Origin: Pontibacillus sp. HMF3514
GTDB taxonomy: Bacteria; Bacillota; Bacilli; Bacillales; BH030062
Direction: 5' to 3'
Length of the DNA: 64,000 nt
NCBI RefSeq assembly: GCF_009858175.1
Contig: NZ_CP047393.1
Location: forward strand, 248,001 to 312,000
The notes beneath the pieces were generated by a model. That model was not told the DNA's origin, did not search any database, and saw only the letters and a program-made list of their open reading frames with translations. This document shows positions 7,570 to 14,905 of the stretch, one piece after another; position 1 is the first letter of the stretch; the number at the start of each line of letters is the position of its first letter. The translations under genes and the position numbers were made by a program.

Positions 7570-8575
7570 CGTTCCGTTTATCTAATTCAAATTCTTTAGC
7601 TAATAATTCATAAGATGTTAATCGTTCTTCAAATGGACTCACAATGGTATTCACGATCACCTCATCCACATTATAAGCTCGAGCAAGATGTTCAATTTTC
7701 TCTTTCACTTGTTTTGGATCGCCTACAATCATTCGACTTCTATTTTCACGCACACGCTCTTTTTCAAATATGGAATAAGGGTATTGGCTCGCTTCCTCTG
7801 GAGTTGGGAAGCCATCGCGGTTACCGCCTTGTTCAATCTTTAAAATCGCTAAATCCAAGCTTGATGCAAGATATTCAGCTTTTTCTTCTGTTTCACTACA
7901 TACTACAAAAATCGAGACATTCCCTTGAGGACTCTCTTGTTGCATAGAGGGTTGGAAGTGATCCTGATACCGGCTCATTGCACGGGTTCCCCCGTAACCA
8001 TTAATAAAATGCGCAAATGAATAGGAAGCTCCTACATCTGCTGCAAGGCGTGCACTCGTACCGCTTGAACCGAGCATCCAAATCGATGGTGTGGTCTCAG
8101 CTAGAGGTGTTGCATAGACATTCATGTCATAAGGGTCATGTCCATGCAGATAAGCCATTAGCTCTTTTACTTGCTTAGGATAATGTTCAACATTAGGTGC
8201 ACCACCGTCATTGAGAGCTCGGTTCACATTTGGCATACCTCCAGGAGCACGGCCAACTCCAAGGTCAATGCGTCCCGGATAAAGTGTGTCGAGTACTCGG
8301 AAAGATTCAGCTACTTTATAAGCACTGTAATGGGGGAGGAGCACGCCTCCTGTGCCGACGCGTATAGAATTCGTATGTGCTGCTAAATGTGCTGTTAATA
8401 TTTCAGGAGCAGATCCAGCCAGGCTTTTAGTACTGTGGTGTTCGGAAACCCAGTAACGATGGTAACCAAGACGATCTACATGTTTTACAAGTTCAGTAGT
8501 TTGTTGAAAAGCATCTATAGGAGACATCCCCGTTAATATAGGGGATTGATCTAATACGCTTAATTTGATGGTCAA
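7565..8575 (-). CDS. LLM-class flavin-dependent oxidoreductase (bacterial luciferase-like)
   Basis: This is a 336-residue TIM-barrel flavoprotein of the luciferase-like monooxygenase family (MsnO8-type), expected to use FMNH2 or F420 and oxygen. Motifs include LSVLDQSPI at the N-terminus, HRYWVSEHHSTKSLAGSAPEI, VGTGGVLLPHYSAYKVAE and DLGVGRAPGG. TTG 8575 is chosen because AGGGTG lies six bases upstream and family members begin just there; a longer frame to 8746 adds a poor hydrophobic leader that runs over operator sites. It is divergent from the doxX-like gene, with three MhqR-type operators between them. This suggests induction by quinones or other electrophiles. Confidence 0.85.
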   Translation of the reverse strand: MTIKLSVLDQSPILTGMSPIDAFQQTTELVKHVDRLGYHRYWVSEHHSTKSLAGSAPEILTAHLAAHTNSIRVGTGGVLLPHYSAYKVAESFRVLDTLYPGRIDLGVGRAPGGMPNVNRALNDGGAPNVEHYPKQVKELMAYLHGHDPYDMNVYATPLAETTPSIWMLGSSGTSARLAADVGASYSFAHFINGYGGTRAMSRYQDHFQPSMQQESPQGNVSIFVVCSETEEKAEYLASSLDLAILKIEQGGNRDGFPTPEEASQYPYSIFEKERVRENRSRMIVGDPKQVKEKIEHLARAYNVDEVIVNTIVSPFEERLTSYELLAKEFELDKRNE

Positions 8576-8652
8576 TTCGTTCACCCTAACATTAATTTCT
8601 TTCTCCATTATTAGAATAGGCATAAGCACATTGCAAAAAACATGCTTAAAAA

Positions 8653-8750
8653 ATCTTGACTTCGAGATAATTTCAACATATAATAAATCTTGAATTCGAA
8701 ATAAATTTGCGGTTTTATATTTTTTGGTTATATATCTCGAATTCAAAATA
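8653..8750. promoter_or_regulatory. Three MhqR-type operator palindromes
   Basis: ATCTTGACTTCGAGATA (8653-8669), ATCTTGAATTCGAAATA (8687-8703) and TATCTCGAATTCAAAATA (8733-8750) match the B. subtilis MhqR operator pattern TATCTCGAATTCGAGATA. They lie between the divergent luciferase-like and doxX-like genes. A MhqR-like MarR protein is encoded at 14906-15367. Confidence 0.75.
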
Positions 8751-8773
8751 ATTTTTAAAGGAGTCGTTATTTT

Positions 8774-9172
8774 ATGATGAGTGTAGGTTTACTAATTATT
8801 CGTTTAGCAGTTGGATTAACATTTGTAGGGCACGGTGCTCAAAAGTTATTTGGAATGTTTGGAGGTCATGGGTTAAAAGGTACAGGTGGCTTTTTTGACT
8901 CTATCGGAATTAAGCCTGGTTATACGATGGCTTTATTGGCAGGATTATTTGAATTCATTGGAGGAGGTCTTTTTGCTTTAGGACTGCTAACGCCTCTTGG
9001 AGCATTGTTCATTGTGCTCACTATGCTTGGTGCGATTGTTAAAGTTCATGCTCCAAACGGGTATTGGAATACTGCGCAAGGTTACGAGTATAATTTCATC
9101 CTCATTGTGATCGCCATTGGTGTAGCTTTAATTGGAGCAGGCTCTTATTCTTTAGATGCCATTTTATTTTAA
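8774..9172 (+). CDS. DoxX-family membrane protein (MhqP/CatD-like)
   Basis: This is a 132-residue protein with four transmembrane helices. The DoxX signature is clear: LIIRLAVGLTFVGHGAQKLFG at the N-terminus, then GTGGFFDSIGIKPG and LAGLFEFIGGGLFALGLLTPLGAL. In B. subtilis, DoxX proteins of the mhq and cat operons are induced by quinones and catechol and pair with dioxygenases or reductases. The MhqR-type operators upstream agree with that role here. AAAGGAG precedes the ATG; a second ATG follows immediately at 8777. A complex terminator follows the gene. Confidence 0.85.
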   Translation: MMSVGLLIIRLAVGLTFVGHGAQKLFGMFGGHGLKGTGGFFDSIGIKPGYTMALLAGLFEFIGGGLFALGLLTPLGALFIVLTMLGAIVKVHAPNGYWNTAQGYEYNFILIVIAIGVALIGAGSYSLDAILF

Positions 9173-9187
9173 AAACAATAGGTTATA

Positions 9188-9262
9188 ACAAGTACCGTGT
9201 TCATCCGGATTTTGTCGAACATGATTCGACTGCTTTCGGGAAGAGCACGGTATTTTTTTTAA
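9188..9262 (+). terminator. Terminator after the doxX-like gene
   Basis: TACCGTG/CACGGTA arms enclose a branched loop and are followed by eight T. Confidence 0.8.
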
Positions 9263-9277
9263 TTCCTTCCTCTAATT

Positions 9278-9306
9278 TTGACAATGTCCTCTCTACTGTC
9301 TATGTT
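9278..9306 (+). promoter_or_regulatory. Sigma-A-type promoter with structured leader ahead of 9531 gene
   Basis: TTGACA (9278-9283), 17-base spacer, TATGTT (9301-9306). The 225-base leader contains a hairpin GGTGGAATGA/TCATTCAGCCACC at about 9350-9382 and two very short AUG frames. No other gene is visible in 9173-9530. Confidence 0.5.
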
Positions 9307-9530
9307 AAAATGATAGAAAAGTCGGAAAAAATACCAAGGAGTGTGAGAGGGTGGAATGAATCCCCGTCATTCAGCCACCACCTCAAGCGATTAAAGGGGA
9401 TCGGAAATGTTACTGAGTATCAGAAGACGAGCTAGATATGTAATCGATGCAGCCCACAAAAGAAATGTTTGAGATCATCAAAAGTGAGAGGGTGTTGAGG
9501 TTTGCTTAATTATAGGTGGAGGTTGATCTG

Positions 9531-9809
9531 ATGGAAGATAAGATCGCATGCATGCACCCAGAGGGAAAAGAAGCTCCAAATATAGATAGAGACAAGTATG
9601 AAAAAATTAAAGAATGTATTTTGAACAAGATTCGAGAGCACGAAATCATTTCGTTTAAACAGTTGCGAGTGGAGGTTGTCCATCAGTTAAAAGGGAACTT
9701 TGATGGTTCGATCTCTTGGTACTTAACGATCGTGAAATTAGATTTAGAAGCAAGGGGTTATATTAAGCGTTCGAAGGGGAATAACCTGCAATATTTAGAA
9801 TTAGCATAA
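9531..9809 (+). CDS. DUF6958-like small protein (winged-helix-like)
   Basis: This is a 92-residue protein. The start at 9531 has GGAGG nine bases upstream; the longer in-frame start at 9516 would place the codon inside that site. The segments MEDKIACMHPEGKEAPNI and FDGSISWYLTIVKLDLEARG, ending in an IKRS-type basic turn, match the family I recall as DUF6958. The C-terminal two thirds look like a small winged helix (helix, helix, two-strand wing). No catalytic residues are evident. It is monocistronic, and the 669-bp inverted-repeat unit starts 16 bases after its stop. Confidence 0.6.
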   Translation: MEDKIACMHPEGKEAPNIDRDKYEKIKECILNKIREHEIISFKQLRVEVVHQLKGNFDGSISWYLTIVKLDLEARGYIKRSKGNNLQYLELA

Positions 9810-9892
9810 AGAAAAATGCAGTTAGAAAAGAGCTTGGAATTTTCCTAAGTAGTTCGGTTCAGAGGTGGGAAAATGTAAATAGCAAGTATTTT

Positions 9893-9930
9893 AGCAAGCG
9901 AATTCGCCTAGTAGTTCGCTTGCTTCTTTT
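9893..9930 (+). terminator. Terminator hairpin near the left end of the inverted-repeat unit
   Basis: AGCAAGCGAA/TTCGCTTGCT stem followed by a T-rich run. Confidence 0.65.
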
Positions 9931-10002
9931 TGTTGATATGACGAGTATTACTAGTGTTTGACATCGAAAATAGCAACGGTTTTATCATAGGCTTTAACAA
10001 CA

Positions 10003-10020
10003 GGACAATAGCTATTGTCC
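10003..10020. promoter_or_regulatory. Perfect 18-bp palindrome, candidate operator
   Basis: GGACAATAGCTATTGTCC is fully self-complementary and lies about 140 bases upstream of the 52-residue ORF. No known operator is matched with confidence. Confidence 0.35.
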
Positions 10021-10156
10021 AGCCATTGGAATGATGCTAAAACCATGGTCAAAACCCATGCTGATTGTATAACGAATTATAGGGATATTAGAGGGTTATA
10101 AGAGTAAATGGTGAAATATAGATGTAGAATTTAATAAGAATAATGGGGGTAAATAT

Positions 10157-10315
10157 ATGTCGATTATAATGCTTATCGCTACTCTTGCAGTAGGATTAAT
10201 ATTGTTAACACTTGGGTTTTTGCTAAAAATTAAATGGTTAACAATTTTATCCATTGTTCCATTTGCCATATTATTATTTAATGTTATACGTCTTATTGGA
10301 TTCTTTTTTAATTAG
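10157..10315 (+). CDS. Small two-helix membrane protein inside the inverted-repeat unit
   Basis: This 52-residue ORF starts at ATG 10157 behind GGGGG and ends at TAG 10313-10315. It encodes two hydrophobic helices: residues about 2-23 (IIMLIATLAVGLILLTLGFLL) and 31-50, joined by the basic turn KIKW. A strong terminator follows 40 bases later. It resembles many small Bacillaceae membrane peptides that lack a known role. It is the only coding sequence within the 669-bp unit, so it could be its cargo. No toxin signature can be claimed from sequence alone. Confidence 0.55.
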   Translation: MSIIMLIATLAVGLILLTLGFLLKIKWLTILSIVPFAILLFNVIRLIGFFFN

Positions 10316-10354
10316 CGGGGTTTTAATTGAAGAGCAAGTCAATGAATTATTATA

Positions 10355-10388
10355 AACGCAGAGAGTTTTATATCTCTGCGTTTTTTTG
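10355..10388 (+). terminator. Terminator of the 52-residue membrane ORF
   Basis: AACGCAGAGA/TCTCTGCGTT stem followed by TTTTTTT. Confidence 0.9.
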
Positions 10389-10563
10389 TGTGATTTAGAT
10401 GTCTAAAGTTATGCGATTCACCCTGTTACTTCGCTTGTGATTTCGTGTTTTCTACTTCACAACCGAACTACTTGGAATTTTCCCAAGCTCTTTTTTAGCT
10501 TTTACTTGTGAGTTATTCCTAATAAGGGGACTAAAGTGTAATATCTAGTAGGATTGTGAATGG

Positions 10564-10752
10564 GTGAAGATTAAGTATTCTGTGGTAGATATACATGTTT
10601 ATTTTGTTGGACGAAAAAAAGAAATGATTATCACAGGAGATGTGTATCATTTAGAGGTGGAGGGTTGGTTAGAAGCTCATGAAGGCATTTTTTTTGGTTT
10701 GTCGTGCTTTTTTCGACAACCTTTGATCTATACTTGGTACTTTTTCGTTTAG
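10564..10752 (+). CDS. Doubtful 62-residue ORF
   Basis: A GTG-started frame with no clear ribosome binding site. The first 42 residues have a plausible mixed composition (VVDIHVYFVGRKKEMIITGD). The end runs through a TTGTCG/CGACAA hairpin and is aromatic-rich. It does not shadow any other gene, but nothing in it is recognisable. It may be a decayed gene fragment. Confidence 0.25.
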   Translation: MKIKYSVVDIHVYFVGRKKEMIITGDVYHLEVEGWLEAHEGIFFGLSCFFRQPLIYTWYFFV

Positions 10753-10807
10753 AAAAACACCCAACCAGGGTATGTTAATTCTAAACTATAATTTGAGGTG
10801 AATCATA

Positions 10808-11470
10808 ATGGATACACTACACATCATAGCTTGGATTGCACTTGCTATTGGACTTTTATCTTCGTTAATTATATTAATAGATGTTATTCGTCATCCACAG
10901 ATGATGAAAATTATGAATGTGGTTTGGCCTATTAATGGTTGGTTTATGGGCCCTGTGGCTCTTTGGACATATTTCAAATGGGGACGTATTAAAGCAAAAG
11001 ATCTTGATATAGAGGATAATCGTGATCGTCCAGCTAAGACCTTTGTTTCTACAACTCACTGTTCAGCGGGATGTACACTTGGTGATGCCATAGGTGTTCC
11101 AATTGTATTCTTTGCTGGAATGACAATTTTAGGTTCTAAACTTTTAGCTCATTACACTATTGAATTTATTGCAGCTTATGCCTTTGGTTTGTTATTCCAA
11201 GTATTAGCCATATATCCTATGAACAAAGATAAAGGTCTATTTGGTGCTTTTAAATCCGCTGTTAAAGCAGACACTTGGTCATTAATCGCATTTGAAATAG
11301 GAATGTTTGGTTGGATGGCTATCGTTCACTTTATTATCTTTACACACCCGCCAAAACCTGATGAAATCACATATTGGTTCATGATGCAAATTGCTATGAT
11401 ACTAGGGTTTATCACAAGTTACCCGGCAAACTGGTGGCTTGTGAAAAAAGGAATTAAGGATGCAATGTAA
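10808..11470 (+). CDS. DUF4396 domain-containing membrane protein
   Basis: This is a 220-residue polytopic membrane protein with about six helices. It has the features of DUF4396: an N-terminal helix pair with IDVIRHPQMMKIMNVVWPINGWFMGPVALW, the central STTHCSAGCTLGDAIG motif with two cysteines and a histidine that could bind metal or copper, and the C-terminal FGWMAIVHFI and SYPANWWLVKKGIK. It is often encoded near copper or heavy-metal genes in other bacteria, but no such neighbour is seen here. AGGTGAATC precedes the ATG. Monocistronic, with a strong terminator. The function remains unknown. Confidence 0.8.
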   Translation: MDTLHIIAWIALAIGLLSSLIILIDVIRHPQMMKIMNVVWPINGWFMGPVALWTYFKWGRIKAKDLDIEDNRDRPAKTFVSTTHCSAGCTLGDAIGVPIVFFAGMTILGSKLLAHYTIEFIAAYAFGLLFQVLAIYPMNKDKGLFGAFKSAVKADTWSLIAFEIGMFGWMAIVHFIIFTHPPKPDEITYWFMMQIAMILGFITSYPANWWLVKKGIKDAM

Positions 11471-11478
11471 AGAATATT

Positions 11479-11512
11479 AGCCCTTTTGCTACTAAGCAAA
11501 AGGGGCTTTTTA
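11479..11512 (+). terminator. Terminator of the DUF4396 gene
   Basis: AGCCCTTTTGCT/AGCAAAAGGGGCT stem followed by TTTTT. Confidence 0.9.
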
Positions 11513-11683
11513 ATAATAACAAGAGGTTTTCGGTTAAGATTAGTAGTTGAACTTTATATTTAAGGGGGATGTGAGTAGTTGTATAAGGTTATAATAGATT
11601 AACTGAAATGGGTGAAAGGGGATTTATTTCCCGTTTACATTTATTCTTCTTGTATCTTGGGCGCCTAGGGTGAATACGGATCA

Positions 11684-11917
11684 TTATCCTAATACTTCTC
11701 CATATATTTGGTCTGTCTCTTCTTTTTGAAGTGCTACAGTTTTTTCACCAATTTGTACAGCTATCATTTGACCAGCATTAATTTTACGGATTAGTACTAA
11801 AGTAGTATTCACTTCGATCCCTAACCGATATAATCTTTGTTCATGCTGACCTGTTGCTTCAATATGCTTAATCTGAAAATGGTTACCAACATATGCTTCT
11901 GAGAGTGTAATAAGCAT
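11684..11917 (-). CDS. Stand-alone FeoA-domain protein
   Basis: This is a 77-residue SH3-like FeoA-fold protein. Visible pattern: LSEAYVGNHFQIKHIE, RLYRLGIEVNTTL, GQMIAVQIGEKTVALQKEETDQIYGEVLG. FeoA normally partners the Fe(II) permease FeoB, but neither feoB nor any iron gene lies on either side: 214 noncoding bases follow and the next gene upstream is divergent. A GGGGGC sequence precedes the ATG. It may act with a FeoB encoded elsewhere or as an SH3-like adaptor. The region upstream is A/T-rich and holds TAATGATATTCCTCATCA, a weak match to a Fur box, which I do not claim. Confidence 0.75.
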   Translation of the reverse strand: MLITLSEAYVGNHFQIKHIEATGQHEQRLYRLGIEVNTTLVLIRKINAGQMIAVQIGEKTVALQKEETDQIYGEVLG

Positions 11918-12119
11918 TCCTCGTTGCCCCCTTACAAAACAAGAAAATATAAATAATGAAGAAATACCACATAATGATATTCCTCATCAGTAGGGTGGTC
12001 AAACTGTGATATGCAAAAAGTCTTATGATAATGGTGTTAGGTTTCATTTATACCCAGAACGGAAATGGTTCTATGATATAAATTCGAACTTGGACGGAAA
12101 AAGTAGGGGGGTATAGAAG

Positions 12120-13016
12120 TTGACACAGTATCAAACAGGTGCTTTTTTATATAATGGGAGTGCAGGACCTGATCAATTAAATGATAAATTAGCTGCAGCA
12201 TTACCTATACTTTCACAAAATGTTGAAAAACTTTCTGTTGTGCAAACGACAAGTCGTAATGACCTTATTGAAAAAGTTAAACATTATGGAGAAGAGGTTG
12301 AAGTTCTTTACATACTTGGAGGAGATGGGACCGTTCACGATTGTGTAAATGCGATTGCGGATGTAGAGCACCAACCTGCAATCGGTATATTACCTGGAGG
12401 AACCTGTAATGATTTCACCAGAATGTTAGGGATTTCTCAAAATGTTGGTCCAGCAGCTAATGCGTTAGTGAATGGCCGGGTGGCTCCAGTAGATCTTGGT
12501 CAGGTTGGAGACCGTTACTTCTTAAACTTCTGGGGTATTGGTCTGGTTACGGAGACCTCTATTAACATAGATCCAGATCAAAAGAATCGATTCGGTGTAT
12601 TAAGCTATTTTATTAGTGCGTTTAAAACCATGAACGAAGCCAATACTTTTACGTATAAATTAAAAGTGGATGGAGTGGAGTATGAAGAAGAAGGAGTTAT
12701 GATTCTCGTGCTGAATGGAAGGTTCATTGGCACTAGACAAATACCTGCTCCATCCCTTTATGTGAACGATGGAAAATTAGATGTGTTAGTTATAAAAAAC
12801 TCGAATCTAAAAACATTTCGGGAGCTTCTTTCTCTTAATCAGCCTCGGACTGATCCTGAATCGTTTCAGGAGTTGTTCCACACGCAAGGCAAAGAAATAG
12901 AGATTGAAACAGCAGAAGAAATGGATGTCGATACTGATGGAGAAATTTATTTGAAGACACCTGGGCATATCAAAGTGTTACCGAACCATCTTCGTATGAT
13001 TATGAAAGATTCCTGA
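12120..13016 (+). CDS. YegS/DgkB-like diacylglycerol/lipid kinase
   Basis: This is a 298-residue soluble lipid kinase of the diacylglycerol kinase catalytic family. It phosphorylates diacylglycerol or a related lipid using ATP at the membrane face. The nucleotide-binding GGDGT motif is in YILGGDGTVHDCVNAI (about residues 62-77), followed by GILPGGTCNDFTRMLGI, and the C-terminal DVDTDGE holds the conserved acidic residues. The start is TTG 12120, eight bases after GGGGGG, because no ATG lies nearby. It is followed closely by a lipoprotein gene that has its own ribosome binding site. Specificity (DAG, sphingoid or undecaprenol) is not readable. Confidence 0.85.
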   Translation: MTQYQTGAFLYNGSAGPDQLNDKLAAALPILSQNVEKLSVVQTTSRNDLIEKVKHYGEEVEVLYILGGDGTVHDCVNAIADVEHQPAIGILPGGTCNDFTRMLGISQNVGPAANALVNGRVAPVDLGQVGDRYFLNFWGIGLVTETSINIDPDQKNRFGVLSYFISAFKTMNEANTFTYKLKVDGVEYEEEGVMILVLNGRFIGTRQIPAPSLYVNDGKLDVLVIKNSNLKTFRELLSLNQPRTDPESFQELFHTQGKEIEIETAEEMDVDTDGEIYLKTPGHIKVLPNHLRMIMKDS

Positions 13017-13116
13017 ACAGTCTTCATGAAGTTGTCATGGTTCGGTGATTTGTATGGAAACCTTTCATGATAATATGACAGTAAATAAGGGATTAATGAA
13101 CAAGGAGAATTCAATA

Positions 13117-13893
13117 ATGAGAAAACTAGGATTACTATTACTTCTCTCAACTATTTTTGTTGTGTTATCAGCATGTGGTTCTGAAGAGAAAAACAATGCT
13201 AACAATAATGATGATCAACAGAATTCAGAAGAAAACCAAGAATTACAAGCTATTGAGGTAAAGATTAAAACGGTTCCTGAAACGTTAAAACCAAAAGAGA
13301 TTACAACAATCCAGGCTAAAGTTACACAAGGTTCTGAGAATGTAAATGATGCTCAAGAGGTAGAATTTGAGTTATGGAAAAAGGGTTCGGAAGACCATGA
13401 AAAGATGAAGGCAGAAAAGCAAGGGAAAGGTATTTATTCCATTCAGCACACATTTGATGAGAAAGGCATTTATTATGTGATAGCCCACGTAACGGCTCGC
13501 GATATGCATAACATGCCTCAAAAGAAATTGAACGTTGGTAATGTATCTGAAAACGAAGAAAAGTCAGAGGCGCATGACCATAATGAAAATGAGAACAAAG
13601 AAGAACATAGTCATGGAGATCATTCAGACGGTGTAGCTGTACACCTTATGAACAAAGAAGGGAAATTAATGGTTCATCTTCAAAAAGGAGAAGAACCTTT
13701 AGCAGAGGCAAAAGTTCGGTTTGAAGTATGGAAAGATAATGGGAAGCACCAGTATATTGATGCAAAAGAAGGTAAAGAAGGGGAATATGCTGCTGAATTC
13801 AATGCTGATTCAACAAGCACCTACACGGTAAATGTTCATTATGAAAAAGGCGAGCTTCATGGCCATCAGAAACAAGAGATAGAAATAAAATAG
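13117..13893 (+). CDS. Lipoprotein with two YtkA-like domains
   Basis: This is a 258-residue secreted lipoprotein. The start at 13117 gives a canonical lipoprotein signal peptide: MRKLGLLLLLS, hydrophobic core, then the lipobox LSAC at about residues 19-22, followed by a glycine/serine/asparagine tether. Two similar Ig-like YtkA domains follow (about 42-148 and 178-257), each with a VxFELWK or VRFEVWK strand and a YTV or YYV strand. A histidine/glutamate-rich linker (HDHNENENKEEHSHGDH) separates them, which suggests metal, possibly copper or zinc, binding outside the membrane. Tandem domain architecture is less usual than the single-domain YtkA. It is probably monocistronic. Confidence 0.8.
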   Translation: MRKLGLLLLLSTIFVVLSACGSEEKNNANNNDDQQNSEENQELQAIEVKIKTVPETLKPKEITTIQAKVTQGSENVNDAQEVEFELWKKGSEDHEKMKAEKQGKGIYSIQHTFDEKGIYYVIAHVTARDMHNMPQKKLNVGNVSENEEKSEAHDHNENENKEEHSHGDHSDGVAVHLMNKEGKLMVHLQKGEEPLAEAKVRFEVWKDNGKHQYIDAKEGKEGEYAAEFNADSTSTYTVNVHYEKGELHGHQKQEIEIK

Positions 13894-13900
13894 TAGATGC

Positions 13901-13940
13901 AAAAAAAGCCATTCTCAAAAGCGTGAGAGTGGCTTTCTTA
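13901..13940. terminator. Bidirectional terminator between lipoprotein and methyltransferase genes
   Basis: AAAGCCATTCTCA/TGAGAGTGGCTTT stem, with an A-run on the left and a TTCTT run on the right. Confidence 0.8.
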
Positions 13941-13941
13941 A

Positions 13942-14553
13942 TCATTTTTTACAAACTGCTATGCCCAATGGGTAATGCACACCATCTCTTCCAGGCTCAA
14001 TTAAGACACCTTTTTGATAATAAAACTCTGCTGCTGAATAAAGCTGAAACAGGTCTTTAAATTCCTCAGGTGTAATTTGATGGACGTGGAAAGGAGATCC
14101 GCATTCAATACCACGTCCTTGTCCAAATGGAGTTGAAACAATTAACATACCACCAGGTTTTAACAATTGAAAATAGTTGTTAAGTAGTTGTTGTTCTTCT
14201 TCAATATGTTCATAGGTTTCGAAGCTAATAATCGTATCAAAAGTTCCGAGCTTTTCTGGTAGTTCTGGATCAACGGCATTTTCCTGTTGAAAAAAGGATT
14301 TAGGATGGTAGTAGTGAGCTTTTGCATAATTGATGATATCTTGATCAATATCCACACCCAATACTTCATCTATTTCATCTTTTCGGTTTTTAGCCATCAT
14401 ATGCGTGCCATATCCAGAACCGCAAGAAAGGTCAAGTACCCGACCTGTGACGTAAGGAAGAGCAAATTGATAGCGAGCCATATGCTCGAGCAATAATCCA
14501 TTTGATGGCTTCATATATTCGGGTATTACACGTTCTCCAGTATCTTCTACCAA
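13942..14553 (-). CDS. Class I SAM-dependent methyltransferase
   Basis: This is a 203-residue Rossmann-fold methyltransferase. Motif I is VLDLSCGSGYG (about residues 39-49), the acidic residue after strand 2 is in VLGVDID, and motif IV is DTIISFETYEHI. The N-terminus VEDTGERVIPEYMKPSNGLLLEHMARYQFA is well conserved in Bacillaceae homologues, which supports starting at TTG 14553; ATG 14577 and the longer 14649 frame have poorer context. The substrate is unknown. Monocistronic, convergent with the lipoprotein gene and sharing its terminator. Confidence 0.8.
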   Translation of the reverse strand: MVEDTGERVIPEYMKPSNGLLLEHMARYQFALPYVTGRVLDLSCGSGYGTHMMAKNRKDEIDEVLGVDIDQDIINYAKAHYYHPKSFFQQENAVDPELPEKLGTFDTIISFETYEHIEEEQQLLNNYFQLLKPGGMLIVSTPFGQGRGIECGSPFHVHQITPEEFKDLFQLYSAAEFYYQKGVLIEPGRDGVHYPLGIAVCKK

Positions 14554-14844
14554 GTTCGTTCCACCGCTTTCTTTCATTTGTGTTATAGTACTGTTAATAG
14601 ACCGTAAAACTACAAAAGAATACAAGCCTAGATTAAAAAGATTTTGCAAGCGCTTTTCACTATATTATGCCATACTATACAATCTTTCAAAAGAAGGGTT
14701 TCGTATGAAGAATACTAAGATAGGTTAAAGGAGAAGAGTTTCCTCCTTATTCTTGTATTACGAATAACGTTTACTGTAGATTTATCTATGGGAATAATTG
14801 CACAAAGCTCCCCCAAGAGAACGTGTTAAAGGGTTAAAACCCGT

Positions 14845-14874
14845 TTGACAATAAATTGAAACGGTAGCTATACT
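14845..14874 (+). promoter_or_regulatory. Promoter of the MhqR-like regulator
   Basis: TTGACA (14845-14850), 18-base spacer, TATACT (14869-14874). No MhqR-type TCTCGAATTC palindrome overlaps it, so autoregulation is not supported. Confidence 0.6.
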
Positions 14875-14905
14875 TTAATTGAATAGAACAGAAAGGCTGA
14901 TTAAT

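Larger units (their letters stand above)
9826..10494. mobile_element. Putative MITE-like unit with 34-bp imperfect terminal inverted repeats
   Basis: The left end (9826-9859, starting AAAAGAGCTTGG) and right end (10461-10494, ending CCAAGCTCTTTT) are inverted copies matching at 28 of 34 positions. TTAG lies immediately outside both ends (9822-9825 and 10495-10498), compatible with a 4-bp target duplication. The 669-bp unit holds a 52-residue membrane ORF, two terminators and a perfect 18-bp palindrome, and no transposase. Inserted between unrelated genes. Mobility is inference. Confidence 0.5.

Noticed and set aside
11918-12119. Fur box before feoA
   Set aside because: TAATGATATTCCTCATCA and a TGATAATGG segment match the 19-bp consensus too poorly to claim.
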